NCBI RefSeq assembly: GCF_016458235.1
Contig: NZ_JAEMHK010000015.1
Span: 62,001 to 126,000, forward strand
Direction: 5' to 3'
DNA length: 64,000 nt
From: Geomonas propionica
GTDB lineage: Bacteria > Desulfobacterota > Desulfuromonadia > Geobacterales > Geobacteraceae
Within the stretch, counting starts at the first letter, position 1. Each line of letters starts with the position of its first letter. The position numbers and the translations under genes were made by a program. Shown here piece by piece: positions 1-13,021 of this stretch. The notes beneath the pieces were generated by a model. The model saw nothing but the letters and a program-made list of their open reading frames with translations. It made no database searches and was not told where the DNA came from.

Positions 1-3000
1 GGAGAAGTGCGAGCAAAACGGCATCGCCTTCATCGGACCCACCGCCGAAATGCAGCGTGCCCTGGGGGACAAGGTGGCCGCGAGGAAGGTGGCCAAGGCC
101 GCCGGGGTCGCCACCGTTCCCGGCACCGAGGAACCGATCGTCCACGAGGAAGAGGCCCTCATCTTCGCCAAGAACCACGGCTACCCGATCATCATCAAGG
201 CGGCGGCCGGCGGCGGCGGGCGCGGCATGCGTGTCGCCACCAACCAGAAGGAGCTTCTGGAGGGTCTGCAGTCCGCCTCCTCGGAGGCGAAGGCCTCCTT
301 CGGCGATCCCTCCGTGTTCCTGGAGCGCTACCTGAAGAACCCCAAGCACATCGAAGTGCAGGTGCTGGGCGACGGCTACGGCAGCCTGGTGCACTTCTAC
401 GAGCGCGACTGCTCGATCCAGCGCCGCCACCAGAAGGTGGTCGAGTTCGCCCCCTCGCTGGCGCTCCCCGGCGACACCCGGCTGGCCCTGTGCACCGACG
501 CCCTCAAGATCGCCAAGCAGGTCGGGTACCGTAACGCCGGCACCGTCGAGTTCCTCCTGGACGAGGAAGGGCGCTACTACTTCATCGAGATGAACCCGCG
601 CATCCAGGTCGAGCATACCGTCACCGAGATGATCACCGGCCGCAACCTGGTGCAGGCGCAGATACTGATCGCGGAAGGCAAGCGTCTCTCGGACCCTGAG
701 ATCAACATCCCCAACCAGGGTTCCATCGAGATGCGCGGCTTCGCCATCCAGTGCCGCATCACCACCGAGGACCCGACCAACAACTTCGCGCCCGACTTCG
801 GCACCCTCTCCACCTACCGCAGCTCCGCCGGCTGCGGCGTGCGCCTCGACGCGGGCAACGCCTTCACCGGGGCACAGATCACGCCGCACTACGACTCGCT
901 GCTGGTGAAAGTCAGCGCCTGGGGGCTCACCTTCTCCGAGGCGGCCCACATCATGGACCGCTGCCTCCAGGAATTCCGCGTGCGCGGCGTGAAGACCAAC
1001 ATCGGCTTCCTGGAAAACGTGATCACCCACCCGGTGTTCCTGGCCGGCGAGTGCAACACCTCCTTCATCGATCAGCACCCGGAGCTTTTGGTGATCCCCG
1101 AGAAGAAAGACCGGGCCAACAAGGTGCTGAACTTCTTAGGCGACGTCATCGTGAACGGCTCGGCCGGCGTCGCGAAGCCTTTGCGCTCGGCGGACCTGAT
1201 CGAGGCGACCCTCCCGGAATACGACTCCTTTGCCCAGAAGCCCAAGGGGACCAAGGACATCCTGCGCGAGAAGGGGGCCGAGGGGCTCGCCAAGTGGGTG
1301 CTGGAACAAAAGCGGCTGCTCCTCACCGACACCACCATGCGCGACGCGCACCAGTCGCTTCTGGCCACCCGCGTCAGGACCTATGACCTGTTGAAGGTGG
1401 CCGACGCCACCTCGCACCTGGCCAGCGACCTCTTCTCGCTGGAACTCTGGGGCGGGGCGACCTTCGACGTTTCCATGCGCTTTTTGAAGGAAGATCCCTG
1501 GCAGCGGCTGCACGCGCTCACCGAGACCATCCCCAACGTCCTGTTCCAGATGCTTTTGCGCGGCTCCAACGCCGTCGGCTACACCAACTACCCGGACAAC
1601 GTGGTGCAGCGCTTCGTGGCACAGGCGGCCGAGTCGGGCGTGGACGTCTTCCGCGTCTTCGATTCGCTCAACTGGACCCGCGGCATGCAGGTGGCGATGG
1701 AGGCGGTGCAGAAGTCGGGCAAGATCTGCGAGGCCGCCATCTGCTACACCGGCGACATCTCCGACCCCGCCCGCACCAAGTACCCGCTTTCCTACTACGT
1801 CTCCATGGCGAAGGAACTGGAGAAGATGGGCGCACACATCCTGGCCATCAAGGACATGGCGGGTCTGTTGAAGCCGTACGCCGGCTACCAGCTGGTGAAG
1901 GCGCTCAAGGACGAGATCGGCATCCCGGTGCACCTGCACACCCACGACACCTCCGGCAACGGCGGGTCGCTGCTGCTCATGGCGGCGCAGGCCGGGGTCG
2001 ACATCGTCGACGCCGCGCTCTCCTCCATCTCCGGCCTCACCTCGCAGCCCAACCTGAACGCGCTGGTGGCGACCCTGAAGGGGACCGAGTTCGACCCGCA
2101 GGTGAACGAGCGCGGCCTGCAGCAGCTCGCCAACTACTGGGAGACGGTGCGCGACTACTACGCCCCCTTCGAGTCGGGGCTGAAAAGCGGCACCGCCGAG
2201 GTGTACCACCACGAGATCCCGGGGGGGCAGTACTCCAACTACAAGCCGCAGGTCGCGGGTCTGGGCCTCATCGAGCGCTGGGAAGAGTGCAAGGAGATGT
2301 ACCACAAGGTGAACCTGCTCTTCGGCGACGTGGTCAAGGTCACCCCCTCCTCCAAGGTGGTGGGCGACATGGCCATGTTCCTCGTGAAGAACAACCTGGA
2401 GCCCCAGGACGTCTTCGCCCCGGGCGCCGACCTCGCCTTCCCCGAGTCGGTGGTCGGCTTCTTCAAGGGAATGATCGGCCAGCCCTACCAGGGCTTCCCC
2501 AAGGAACTGCAGAAGATCATCCTCAAGGGGCAGGAGCCCATCACCTGCCGCCCCGGCGAGCTTCTGGAGCCGGCCGATTTCGAGAAGGAGCGTGCCACCG
2601 CCGAGGCGAAGGTGGGGCACCCGGTCAACGACGAGGAACTCATGTCCTACATGATGTACCCGAACGTCTACGCCGAGTACGCCAAACACCGCCAGGAGTT
2701 CTCCGACGTCTCGGTGATCCCGACCCCGATCTTCTTCTACGGTCTGGAGCCGGGGCAGGAGACCTCCATCGAGCTCCAGCCGGGCAAGACGCTGATCGTG
2801 AAGCTGAACGCGATCGGCAAGACCCAGCCCGACGGCACCAAGCAGATCTACTTCGAGCTCAACGGCAACGCGAGGAGCGTCACCGTGCGCGACCAGTCGG
2901 TGCAAAGCGACGAGTGCGGCCACGAGAAAGCCGACAAGGGGAACCCCAAACACGTCGGCGCGCCCATGCCCGGCAAGGTGATCAAGATGAACATCAAAGA

Positions 3001-3157
3001 GGGGGACGCCGTCAAGGCGGGGGACATCCTCGCGGTCACCGAGGCCATGAAGATGGAGACCAACATCAAGGCCAAGGAGGACGGCGTCGTCGCCCAGGTG
3101 AAGTGCAAGGAAGGGGGCAAGGTGGAAAAAGAGGAGCTCCTTTTCGTAATGGCATAA
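1..3157 (+). CDS. pyc: Pyruvate carboxylase, 5'-truncated by window edge
   Basis: Biotin-dependent enzyme making oxaloacetate from pyruvate, bicarbonate and ATP; it refills the TCA cycle in the cytoplasm. The reading frame is open from base 2, so the true start lies upstream; about 100 N-terminal residues are missing compared with the usual ~1150. The visible order is: biotin carboxylase/ATP-grasp part (glycine-rich loop AAAGGGGRGMR near 200-235, then FIEMNPRIQVEHT near 580-620), carboxyltransferase part beginning at LLTDTTMRDAHQS near 1318, and a C-terminal biotinyl domain with EAMKMET, whose lysine codon at 3050-3052 is the biotin site. One polypeptide carries all three parts, so this is the single-chain type and not the split A/B type. 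A strong terminator follows the stop. Codon use is like the neighbours. Confidence 0.97.
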   Translation, partial: EKCEQNGIAFIGPTAEMQRALGDKVAARKVAKAAGVATVPGTEEPIVHEEEALIFAKNHGYPIIIKAAAGGGGRGMRVATNQKELLEGLQSASSEAKASFGDPSVFLERYLKNPKHIEVQVLGDGYGSLVHFYERDCSIQRRHQKVVEFAPSLALPGDTRLALCTDALKIAKQVGYRNAGTVEFLLDEEGRYYFIEMNPRIQVEHTVTEMITGRNLVQAQILIAEGKRLSDPEINIPNQGSIEMRGFAIQCRITTEDPTNNFAPDFGTLSTYRSSAGCGVRLDAGNAFTGAQITPHYDSLLVKVSAWGLTFSEAAHIMDRCLQEFRVRGVKTNIGFLENVITHPVFLAGECNTSFIDQHPELLVIPEKKDRANKVLNFLGDVIVNGSAGVAKPLRSADLIEATLPEYDSFAQKPKGTKDILREKGAEGLAKWVLEQKRLLLTDTTMRDAHQSLLATRVRTYDLLKVADATSHLASDLFSLELWGGATFDVSMRFLKEDPWQRLHALTETIPNVLFQMLLRGSNAVGYTNYPDNVVQRFVAQAAESGVDVFRVFDSLNWTRGMQVAMEAVQKSGKICEAAICYTGDISDPARTKYPLSYYVSMAKELEKMGAHILAIKDMAGLLKPYAGYQLVKALKDEIGIPVHLHTHDTSGNGGSLLLMAAQAGVDIVDAALSSISGLTSQPNLNALVATLKGTEFDPQVNERGLQQLANYWETVRDYYAPFESGLKSGTAEVYHHEIPGGQYSNYKPQVAGLGLIERWEECKEMYHKVNLLFGDVVKVTPSSKVVGDMAMFLVKNNLEPQDVFAPGADLAFPESVVGFFKGMIGQPYQGFPKELQKIILKGQEPITCRPGELLEPADFEKERATAEAKVGHPVNDEELMSYMMYPNVYAEYAKHRQEFSDVSVIPTPIFFYGLEPGQETSIELQPGKTLIVKLNAIGKTQPDGTKQIYFELNGNARSVTVRDQSVQSDECGHEKADKGNPKHVGAPMPGKVIKMNIKEGDAVKAGDILAVTEAMKMETNIKAKEDGVVAQVKCKEGGKVEKEELLFVMA

Positions 3158-3174
3158 GCAACATTGTTACTGTC

Positions 3175-3203
3175 AAAAGGGGGGCCTTGGCCCCCCTTTT
3201 TTT
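3175..3203 (+). terminator. Rho-independent terminator of pyc
   Basis: A near-perfect hairpin with AAAAGGGGGGCC (3175-3186) facing GGCCCCCCTTTT (3189-3200) continues into a run of T, 18 bases after the pyc stop. It is symmetrical enough to stop transcription from either side. Confidence 0.93.
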
Positions 3204-3512
3204 GCATCCTGAGGCAACCGCCAAATCGTTGGCGTGCCCTGTAATAACAGCGGGTTTAGCTGCTTAAAATTAGTGCAATCTGCTGGAGCGCTACCCATTA
3301 CGGTATTTTCATGCCGCCAAGGCCGGTTTGTCCACATGGTTTTCCACAGGTGCGGTGGATAGAAGAACTACTGCCAGCCGCAATCTACACCGTAAACGCC
3401 GCAAAAACCTAGACAGTTGTCCACTTTAGCCCGGTTCCCGCCCGAATCGACAGTTTATTGACACTACTGTACCTCCCGCGACATCCCCGACGCGTCTCAC
3501 CTCCCGTCTCCT

Positions 3513-3550
3513 ATTTCATAAATCACCCTACTCCCGGTGACTTATGAAAT
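3513..3550. repeat. Imperfect 15-base inverted repeat, possible operator or RNA hairpin
   Basis: ATTTCATAAATCACC (3513-3527) is matched by GGTGACTTATGAAAT (3536-3550) with one mismatch and an 8-base spacer. It lies about 105 bases upstream of the -35 box proposed for the hybrid kinase. No T-run follows, so it is not a terminator. A regulator binding site is inferred but not shown. Confidence 0.6.
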
Positions 3551-3654
3551 GGGTCTCGCATAAAATTAAAATACACTATCATATAGAGCCTATCTTTCAG
3601 ATAGATTCAATCAAAACATTGGCAAGTACAAATAATAAAAAGGCCACAGCTAAG

Positions 3655-3682
3655 TTGTTATTTGCGCAGGAAGGTTTATAAG
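3655..3682 (+). promoter_or_regulatory. Probable sigma-70 promoter of the hybrid histidine kinase
   Basis: TTGTTA at 3655-3660, a 16-base spacer, and TATAAG at 3677-3682. It gives a leader of about 90-100 bases before the kinase start. Confidence 0.5.
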
Positions 3683-3778
3683 ATTTGGCATGACTGACAC
3701 AGGCTGCCAGCTCTAGCAGCGGTACCGACCGCAGACCGTAACAGCCCGGCACGGGAACCAGCAGCCACCGGAGCGCTT

Positions 3779-6382
3779 GTGCTTTTCACCAGCATGAAGA
3801 CAAAGATGACCCTGGCCGTGTTTCTTCTGGTCGCCGTTCTTATGACGCTCTCCGCCGTGGGATCCTTTTTGTTTTTTGACAAGACCTTTAAAGAAAGTAT
3901 TTCGCAACAGCAAGCCGTGCTGCTGGACTCGCTGGCCACCCAGATCGATGACCGCATCTTCGACTTCACCCAGGAACTGCACAACCTCTCCGGCCGTCTC
4001 ACCTCCGATGCGGTGGCTCACCCCGAACAGGCCCAACGCCTGCTGGATACCGAGCAGAGACAACGCGCCTTCTTCGACAACTCCCTCTTCCTCTTTTCCC
4101 CCTCCGGCAAACTGGTTGCGGCCACTCCGCGCGACCTGAACTTCATCGGGACGGATTTCTCCTTCCGCGAGTATTACAAGGAGACCGTCAAGCGCGGCGC
4201 CACCTACATTTCCCCCCCTTTCGCCTCACTGCAGAAGCAAAGCCGCCCCATCATCATGTTCACCGTCCCCATCTTCAATGGCAACCGCGAGCTTGCCGGC
4301 ATCCTGGGGGGTAGTATCGACCTGCGCGAGCAACACTTTCTGCGTTCATTGGCCGACCTGAAGTTGGGCAAAAGAGGCTTTTTGTCACTCTACGACAACC
4401 GGCGCAACGTCCTCATGCACCCTGACAAGCGCAGGGTGCTGCGCCAGGACCTGCCCGGCACCAACGAGATGCTGGAGCGCGCCCTGAAGGGATTTGAGGG
4501 CACCGCGGAGACCATGACGCGGACCGGGATCCCGGTGCTGCGCTCGGTCAAGAGGCTGCGCTCCACCGGCTGGGTGCTGGCGGTCAGCTACCCCGTTGAC
4601 GAGGCCTACGCCCCGGTGCACGCGGCCCGGAACTATTTCATCGCCGGCTCCCTCATTGCCGCCCTCCTCTCGCTCTGCCTGGTTTGGCCCTTCATGCAGT
4701 ACCTCACCAAGCCGCTGGTCTCCTTCACCAGACACCTGGAGCAACTGCCGGCCATGGGGGACCTCGCCCAGAAGCTGGCGCCGGTGACCTCCGACGACGA
4801 AATCGGGCAAATGGCCCGTACCTTCAACACCATGCTCCTGGAACTTGAGCGCTCGGGGGACTTCTACCTGACGCTGTTCGAGAACTTCCCGGCCATGATC
4901 TGGCGTGCCGGCACCGACAGCAAGGTGAACTACCTCAACCGTACCTGGCTCGACTTCACGGGGCGGGAGTTGGCGGAGGAACTGGGTGACGGGTGGGCGA
5001 CCGGGGTGCACGCCGAGGACCAGGAGTACTGCCTGAAGACCTACCGGGACGCCTTCGCCCAGCGCATGCCTTTCCAGATGCAGTACCGGCTGCGCCACGC
5101 GGACGGCAGCCACCACTGGATCATCGATATGGGGAGACCCTTCAACGGCCTGGACGGCAAGTTTGCGGGGTACATAGGGACCTGCTACGACGTGACCGAC
5201 CGGCTCCTGGCCGAGGATGAGAGAAGGGCATTGGAGCACCAGCTGACCCAGTCCCAGAAGATGGAGGCGATCGGCACCCTGACCGGCGGCATCGCCCACG
5301 ACTTCAACAACATCCTCACCGCCATCATCGGTTACAGCACCATGATGCAGGTGCAGCTAGGGGAGGATCATCCTCTCCAGGCGAAGGTGCGCGAGATCCT
5401 GCGCGCCTCCGAGCGCGCCGCGAACCTGACCCGCAGCCTCTTGGCCTACAGCAGGAAGCAGGTGACCAACCCGGCCGCGGTCGGGCTGAACGCGATCCTC
5501 ACGAACCTGGAGGTCATGCTGCGCCGCCTGATACCGGAGAACATCGAGTTCAGGATGCACCCGGCGAGCGCAGAGCTTTCGGTACTGGCGGATGCCGGGC
5601 AGATCGAACAGGTGGTCATGAATCTCGCCGTGAACGCCCGGGACGCCATGGCCAACGGCGGGGTCCTGAGCATCTCCACGGACCGGATCATCCTGGACCA
5701 GGAGTTCGTTTCGGCCCACGGCTACGGCCTCCCCGGGAGCTACGCCCTGATCACGGTAGCCGACACCGGCATCGGCATGGACGAGAAAACCAGGGACAGG
5801 ATCTTCGAGCCCTTCTTCACTACCAAGGAACCGGGCAAAGGGACCGGCCTGGGGCTGGCGATGGTGTACGGCATCGTGAAGCAGCATTCCGGGTTCATCA
5901 ACTGCTACAGCGAGTTGGGACACGGCACGGTGTTCAGGATCTACCTCCCCCTGATCGACCCGCCCACCCCCAGCGAGTGCATCGCTGTCGATGATGTGGT
6001 GCATGGCGGGGAGGAGACCCTGCTCCTGGTCGAGGACGACGCGGTGATCCGGGAGATGGTGCGGGAGCTCTTGCGCGATTTCGGTTACCGGGTGATCACG
6101 GCGGTGGACGGGGCCGATGCCGTGGAGAAGTTCCAGGCTGCCGCGGGGAGTGTGGCGATGATCATCATGGACGTGATCATGCCCCGCATGAATGGCAGGG
6201 ACGCGTACCAGGCGATATCCGCGATATCCCCCGGCGTCAAGGTCATCTTCATGAGCGGCTACACCGCCGATATCATCACCGATACCCTGACCATGGGGGA
6301 CCCGCGCCATTTCATTTCCAAGCCGATCAAGATCAACGAACTGCTGGCGCGGGTAAGGGAATTACTGGACGAAAGGAACTAA
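3779..6382 (+). CDS. Membrane hybrid sensor histidine kinase (Cache-HAMP-PAS-HisKA-HATPase-REC)
   Basis: Sensor kinase that autophosphorylates on histidine and passes the phosphate to its own C-terminal receiver. Counting from the GTG at 3779: a membrane segment near 15-35, a periplasmic Cache-like region to about 280, a second membrane segment near 285-308, HAMP to about 360, PAS to about 485, an H-box [18 protein letters not shown] with His507, an ATPase domain with DTGIGM and [11 protein letters not shown], and a receiver domain with Asp798 in [10 protein letters not shown]. The DFNNIL H-box is the type found in many hybrid kinases. Start choice: GTG 3779 has CGGAG five bases upstream; ATG 3794 (MKTKMTL) resembles the start of the kinase at 9551 but has no clear ribosome site. 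There is no cognate regulator next to it. The signal is unknown. Confidence 0.92.
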   Translation: MLFTSMKTKMTLAVFLLVAVLMTLSAVGSFLFFDKTFKESISQQQAVLLDSLATQIDDRIFDFTQELHNLSGRLTSDAVAHPEQAQRLLDTEQRQRAFFDNSLFLFSPSGKLVAATPRDLNFIGTDFSFREYYKETVKRGATYISPPFASLQKQSRPIIMFTVPIFNGNRELAGILGGSIDLREQHFLRSLADLKLGKRGFLSLYDNRRNVLMHPDKRRVLRQDLPGTNEMLERALKGFEGTAETMTRTGIPVLRSVKRLRSTGWVLAVSYPVDEAYAPVHAARNYFIAGSLIAALLSLCLVWPFMQYLTKPLVSFTRHLEQLPAMGDLAQKLAPVTSDDEIGQMARTFNTMLLELERSGDFYLTLFENFPAMIWRAGTDSKVNYLNRTWLDFTGRELAEELGDGWATGVHAEDQEYCLKTYRDAFAQRMPFQMQYRLRHADGSHHWIIDMGRPFNGLDGKFAGYIGTCYDVTDRLLAEDERRALEHQLTQSQKMEAIGTLTGGIAHDFNNILTAIIGYSTMMQVQLGEDHPLQAKVREILRASERAANLTRSLLAYSRKQVTNPAAVGLNAILTNLEVMLRRLIPENIEFRMHPASAELSVLADAGQIEQVVMNLAVNARDAMANGGVLSISTDRIILDQEFVSAHGYGLPGSYALITVADTGIGMDEKTRDRIFEPFFTTKEPGKGTGLGLAMVYGIVKQHSGFINCYSELGHGTVFRIYLPLIDPPTPSECIAVDDVVHGGEETLLLVEDDAVIREMVRELLRDFGYRVITAVDGADAVEKFQAAAGSVAMIIMDVIMPRMNGRDAYQAISAISPGVKVIFMSGYTADIITDTLTMGDPRHFISKPIKINELLARVRELLDERN

Positions 6383-6388
6383 CGGCTG

Positions 6389-6419
6389 TTCTAGGTTCTA
6401 CGTTCTAGGTTCTACGTTC
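6389..6419. repeat. TTCTAGGTTCTACG short tandem/dispersed repeat, copy 1
   Basis: Two direct copies of a TTCTAGGTTCTACG-like unit. The inverse complement (AACGTAGAACGTAGAACC...) occurs at 6619-6644, so the two bracket the 6420-6618 spacer. A third related copy is near 27654-27684. Confidence 0.8.
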
Positions 6420-6430
6420 CCAAAAGCCAC

Positions 6431-6473
6431 AGGCAAATCCCCCCTGTCCTCCCCTTTTGCAAAGGGGGGGACT
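6431..6473. repeat. Dispersed G/C-rich palindromic repeat (CAAATCCCCCCTGTC... type)
   Basis: Contains GCAAATCCCCCCTGTC followed by TTTTGCAAAGGGGGGG. Related copies lie at 24000-24206 and 56655-56695 in this window, always between genes, so it is a REP-like intergenic element. Confidence 0.75.
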
Positions 6474-6564
6474 CTGTTTCAGGTGCGGCGCTTCGTAGGC
6501 AACATTTTTCGCTAGAGAAACTTTGGAGTAGGTTGAGGAGTTGTAAAGGCGGGAGGAGACGACA

Positions 6565-6618
6565 CAAAAAAAGCGGCGGCTCTCCTGCAAGGTGAACCAT
6601 GCAGAAGCAGCCGCCGCC
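6565..6618 (-). terminator. Rho-independent terminator of the siroheme-type reductase gene
   Basis: Read on the minus strand, GCGGCGGCT (6609-6617) pairs with AGCCGCCGC (6573-6581), with an inner CTGCA/TGCAG stem, and is followed by seven T residues (plus-strand A-run 6566-6572). It lies 30 bases after the stop of the minus-strand gene. Confidence 0.88.
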
Positions 6619-6644
6619 AACGTAGAACGTAGAACCTAGAACGT
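6619..6644. repeat. AACGTAGAACGTAGAACC repeat, inverse copy of 6389-6419
   Basis: Inverse complement of the TTCTAGGTTCTACG repeat at 6389-6419; see that entry. It sits directly before the stop codon of the minus-strand reductase. Confidence 0.8.
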
Positions 6645-6647
6645 GTT

Positions 6648-7934
6648 TTAGATCTTCCGGACCTCCGCCAGCAGCTCGGTCAGGTTGAGCCCCTGTTGCA
6701 CCGGCTCGGCAAAGGCGCCGGCACCGGCACGATACAGGTCGAAACGCGGGGTCCGCCCCGCCTGGTCGCTCACCAGCCGCGAGGCGACGATCCCCGCCTG
6801 CGCCAACTGGGGCTGGGCACAGCAGTTCGGGCAGCCGGAGATGGCCCAGGAAAGCTGGAGCGCCGCATCCCCTAGCTCCGCCACCACCGCCGCCGCCACT
6901 TCCCGGGTCGCGGCAAGCCCCATGATGCACTCGTGGTTGCCCGGGCAGACCCGGAACACGACCCGCTCAGCAGCGCTTTCATTGGCGAACCCCGCCTGCG
7001 CCAGCGCCAGGAGCGCCTCGTTGCGGTCGCCCCCCTGAGCCAGGTGCATCACCACGGTCTGGTTCCCCGTGACCATGAGCATCCCGCCGCAGAACCTGCC
7101 GGCGATGTCCGCCAGCGCGGCCAGGCCGTCCGCGGAGAGTTCGCCCGCGAAGACGTGCGCCTCCAGACGATCCTCATCGGCTGCCGGCACCGGCACCAGG
7201 CTCCCGGTCAGGGTCAGCGCCGGTGGCGGCAACTCCTCCAGTGCATCCCCCAGCACCCTGCGCCGGAACTCCTCCTGTCCTATCTGCCCCACGAGGTACT
7301 TCAGACGCTTGGGGGGCGGCGTGTTCGCCTCGTACTCCACCAGCACCCTCTCGATCAGCGGCAGCAGGGCATCCTCGGCAACGCCCTGGGCCAGCAGAAA
7401 ACCCGGTACCGGCTCGCGCCCCAGCCCCCCGGCGGCATAAACGTCGTAACGGGAGCGGCCGTCATCGGAAGCGGCGGGGATAAAGGCCAGGTCCTGGATC
7501 AGGTGCCTCTTGCTCGTCGTGTCGGCTTCGACGCCGATCTTGAACTTCTTGGGGAGCTTCTCGAAGCGGGGATTGCCGGTGAAATGCCGGTGGATCCTCC
7601 TGACCAGCGCCTCCAGCGCCGGGGCTCCCGCAGCCGACAGGCTGCCGCAGATGACGCCGCGCACCGCGCCGCCGCAGGCACCGCGGTTGTAGAGTCCCAC
7701 CTGGGCCAGCTGTGCCGCCACCACCGGGAGGTCCGCCTCGGTGAGCCAGTGCAGCTCTATGCTCCCCCTGGTGGTGAGGTGAACCAACCCGCGCGCATGA
7801 CGCCGGGCCAGTTGCGCCACCTTGAGGGCCTGGTCGGCGGAGATGATGCCCGCGGGAAGCTTGACGCGCTGCATGAAAAATTCCTTCTGACGCTGGGGGT
7901 AGATCCCCTCGAGGCGCAGGTTCTTGTCGGTCAT
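6648..7934 (-). CDS. Nitrite/sulfite reductase-like siroheme [4Fe-4S] protein
   Basis: Cytoplasmic protein of the nitrite/sulfite reductase family (siroheme plus a [4Fe-4S] cluster). It has about 428 residues, starting at MTDKNLRLEGIYPQ; the ATG at 7934 has AGGAG nine bases upstream, so the longer in-frame start at 7979 is not used. Two ferredoxin-like half domains are seen (QRVKLPAGIISADQ and LTTRGSIELHW near the N-terminus). The cluster/siroheme cysteines are in VCPGNHECIMG (C-x5-C) and GCPNCCAQ (C-x3-C). The protein is shorter than assimilatory sulfite reductase (about 560) and closer to the single-chain, low-mass type. No partner flavoprotein or nitrite/sulfate transport gene is adjacent, so the substrate cannot be stated. 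Confidence 0.85.
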   Translation of the reverse strand: MTDKNLRLEGIYPQRQKEFFMQRVKLPAGIISADQALKVAQLARRHARGLVHLTTRGSIELHWLTEADLPVVAAQLAQVGLYNRGACGGAVRGVICGSLSAAGAPALEALVRRIHRHFTGNPRFEKLPKKFKIGVEADTTSKRHLIQDLAFIPAASDDGRSRYDVYAAGGLGREPVPGFLLAQGVAEDALLPLIERVLVEYEANTPPPKRLKYLVGQIGQEEFRRRVLGDALEELPPPALTLTGSLVPVPAADEDRLEAHVFAGELSADGLAALADIAGRFCGGMLMVTGNQTVVMHLAQGGDRNEALLALAQAGFANESAAERVVFRVCPGNHECIMGLAATREVAAAVVAELGDAALQLSWAISGCPNCCAQPQLAQAGIVASRLVSDQAGRTPRFDLYRAGAGAFAEPVQQGLNLTELLAEVRKI

Positions 7935-7960
7935 GGTCTGTGTCTCCTGGTGGTTCCGTC

Positions 7961-7978
7961 TGCCGGCTGCGGCCGGCA
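7961..7978 (-). promoter_or_regulatory. Hairpin in the leader of the siroheme-type reductase
   Basis: Perfect inverted repeat TGCCGGC-TGCG-GCCGGCA, about 12 bases upstream of the AGGAG ribosome site of the minus-strand gene starting at 7934. It could affect translation or be a regulator site. There is no T-run, so it is not a terminator. Confidence 0.45.
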
Positions 7979-8139
7979 CACGATACTACCTTTTTTGACC
8001 GGCTCCGTCATCTGGAAAAGCTGGTCGCGTAAAAACCCTTCAGGGACATCCCGGATGCGCCGATGAGGTAGAGGTGCCTCCGGCCAGGTTGGCTGAGCCG
8101 GTGCGGGCACCATATCGAAGCCGCACGGACCAACGCATC

Positions 8140-9405
8140 ATGAACGAATTTCCCGACCAACCCGAAATACTCGTCGTCGACGACAGCGCCGCTGTCCGCA
8201 AGTACGTAGGTTCCTTGCTCGCGACGGCGGGGTACCGCGTCCGTGAGGCCGTCGACGGGGCCGGCGCCCTCGCCGCCCTGCAAACGGCGCAGCCGGACGT
8301 GGTGCTCCTCGACGTGGAAATGCCCGGTCTGTCCGGCCTGGATGTCCTGCGCACCCCGGCCCTGCACGACCGCATCTATTCCGTCATCCTGTTCACCACC
8401 CAATCCACCCAGGATCAGATCGCGGGGGGTCTCGACCTCGGCGCGGACGACTACGTGGTGAAACCCTTTCAGGCGGTCGACCTCCTGGCCAGGATCCGCG
8501 CCGCGGTGCGCAGCACCCGCCAGAAATCCGCCTTGGCCCGTGCCCGCCAGGAAATGGAGCAGACCCTCGCCAAACTGCAAAAGACCCAGAGAAAACTGGT
8601 CGAACAGGAAAAGGTGGGGGCCGTGGCGCGTCTGGCCGCCGGCGCCGCCCATTACATCAACAACCCCCTCGGCTTCGTCATGAGCAACCTGTCGACGCTG
8701 GAGCGCTATGCGGTGGCCCTGCAAAAGCACGCCGCAGCCCTCACCGACTTGCTGCACACCGTAGCCCCCGGCAACGAGGAACAGATCGCCGAGTTGGAGA
8801 AGAAGCACCGTTTGCGCCAGATCAACCTGGACCTCCCCGCGCTGCTGCAGGAGACCCGGGAGGGGGGGGGGCGCATCGCCCTGATCGTGCAGCAGATGGC
8901 ACAGCTCGAGCTGGGACTGGCCAACCAGGGGGTGGAGAAATTGGACCTGATCAGCGTGATGAAGCCGCTGGTCGAAATGATCACGGTCCTCGCGCCACCG
9001 GGAACCGAGGTGCACTGGTCCCAGCCCAAGGAGGACATTCGCGTCGAAGGGTCGCTGACACTGCTGAACACGGCATTGATCGCGCTCCTCAAAAACGCCT
9101 GCGAGGCGCTTGGGAGCACCCCGGGTAGCATCAGCGTCTCAATCAGTTCCCAGCAGGAGCTGGCCGAGATCACCATCTCCGACAGCGGTCCCGGCATACC
9201 GCAGGACCAGATCCCCTTGCTCTTCGATCCCTTCTTCACCACCAAGTCCCCCGACAGCCACGTCGGGCTTGGCCTCACCATCGCCCAACGCTTCATCGCC
9301 GGCCACGGCGGCCGCATCCTCATTTCCAGCGACGCCTCCGGAACCTGCGTCCGCGTCGAACTCCCTTCGCCCCCCCCGGCACCCCAACAGATTAACTTAA
9401 ATTAA
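8140..9405 (+). CDS. Response-regulator/histidine-kinase fusion (REC-HisKA-HATPase), cytoplasmic
   Basis: Soluble signalling protein of 421 residues with no membrane segment. An N-terminal receiver domain carries Asp58 in LLDVEMPGLSG and the conserved Lys in VVKPFQ. A coiled linker follows, then an H-box AGAAHYINNPLGF with His171, and an ATPase domain with LLKNACEAL, DSGPGIP and GLGLTIAQRF. The receiver in front of the kinase suggests that an upstream kinase controls this one. The start MNEFPDQPE at 8140 is chosen over the longer frame from 8074 because the receiver domain begins right after it; no strong ribosome site is seen for either. It is divergent from the reductase gene at 7934. Confidence 0.9.
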   Translation: MNEFPDQPEILVVDDSAAVRKYVGSLLATAGYRVREAVDGAGALAALQTAQPDVVLLDVEMPGLSGLDVLRTPALHDRIYSVILFTTQSTQDQIAGGLDLGADDYVVKPFQAVDLLARIRAAVRSTRQKSALARARQEMEQTLAKLQKTQRKLVEQEKVGAVARLAAGAAHYINNPLGFVMSNLSTLERYAVALQKHAAALTDLLHTVAPGNEEQIAELEKKHRLRQINLDLPALLQETREGGGRIALIVQQMAQLELGLANQGVEKLDLISVMKPLVEMITVLAPPGTEVHWSQPKEDIRVEGSLTLLNTALIALLKNACEALGSTPGSISVSISSQQELAEITISDSGPGIPQDQIPLLFDPFFTTKSPDSHVGLGLTIAQRFIAGHGGRILISSDASGTCVRVELPSPPPAPQQINLN

Positions 9406-9550
9406 TCCTGAGAATTCGACCACTTAGACCATATTTCGCTCAAGCGGGGGGCATTTTCTCCGATAGGTGAAGCAACGCCTGGTGCCAGGCACGCTGCGGA
9501 ACAACGGTTCCTACCCGCGTTGATCACCCAACTTTTAGACCGGCATTGAC

Positions 9551-13013
<3,463 letters not shown>

Positions 13014-13021
<8 letters not shown>

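Larger units (their letters stand above)
3204..3778. other. 575-base gene-free region between pyc and the hybrid kinase
   Basis: No ORF with coding character is seen. The right half is clearly more A+T-rich than the surrounding genes. It holds a 15-base inverted repeat (3513-3550), a small hairpin CTATCTTTCAGATAG near 3591-3605, and a likely promoter at 3655-3682. Three loose DnaA-box-like 9-mers lie at 3328, 3340 and 3417. No riboswitch consensus was recognised. Confidence 0.6.

Noticed and set aside
1136..2953. 605-residue open frame on the minus strand inside pyc
   Set aside because: It is antisense to clear pyruvate carboxylase coding sequence, has low-complexity composition (Leu, Val, His, Gly and Arg-rich) and no ribosome site; a typical shadow in GC-rich DNA.
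3328..3425. Three DnaA-box-like 9-mers (TTGTCCACA, TTTTCCACA, TTGTCCACT), possible origin
   Set aside because: Each differs from TTATNCACA, there is no dnaA, dnaN or gyrB nearby, and no A+T-rich unwinding repeats next to them.
8060..8120. Hairpin-rich stretch GGTGCCTCCGGCC...GGGCACC, considered as a Moco or other riboswitch
   Set aside because: Only pieces look similar; the conserved core of the riboswitch classes I know is absent and no cofactor gene follows.
9406..9550. Hairpin GCCTGGTGCCAGGC before the large kinase, considered as a GEMM c-di-GMP riboswitch
   Set aside because: The conserved GEMM sequence blocks (AGGGCAAACC, GCAAAGCC) are not present.
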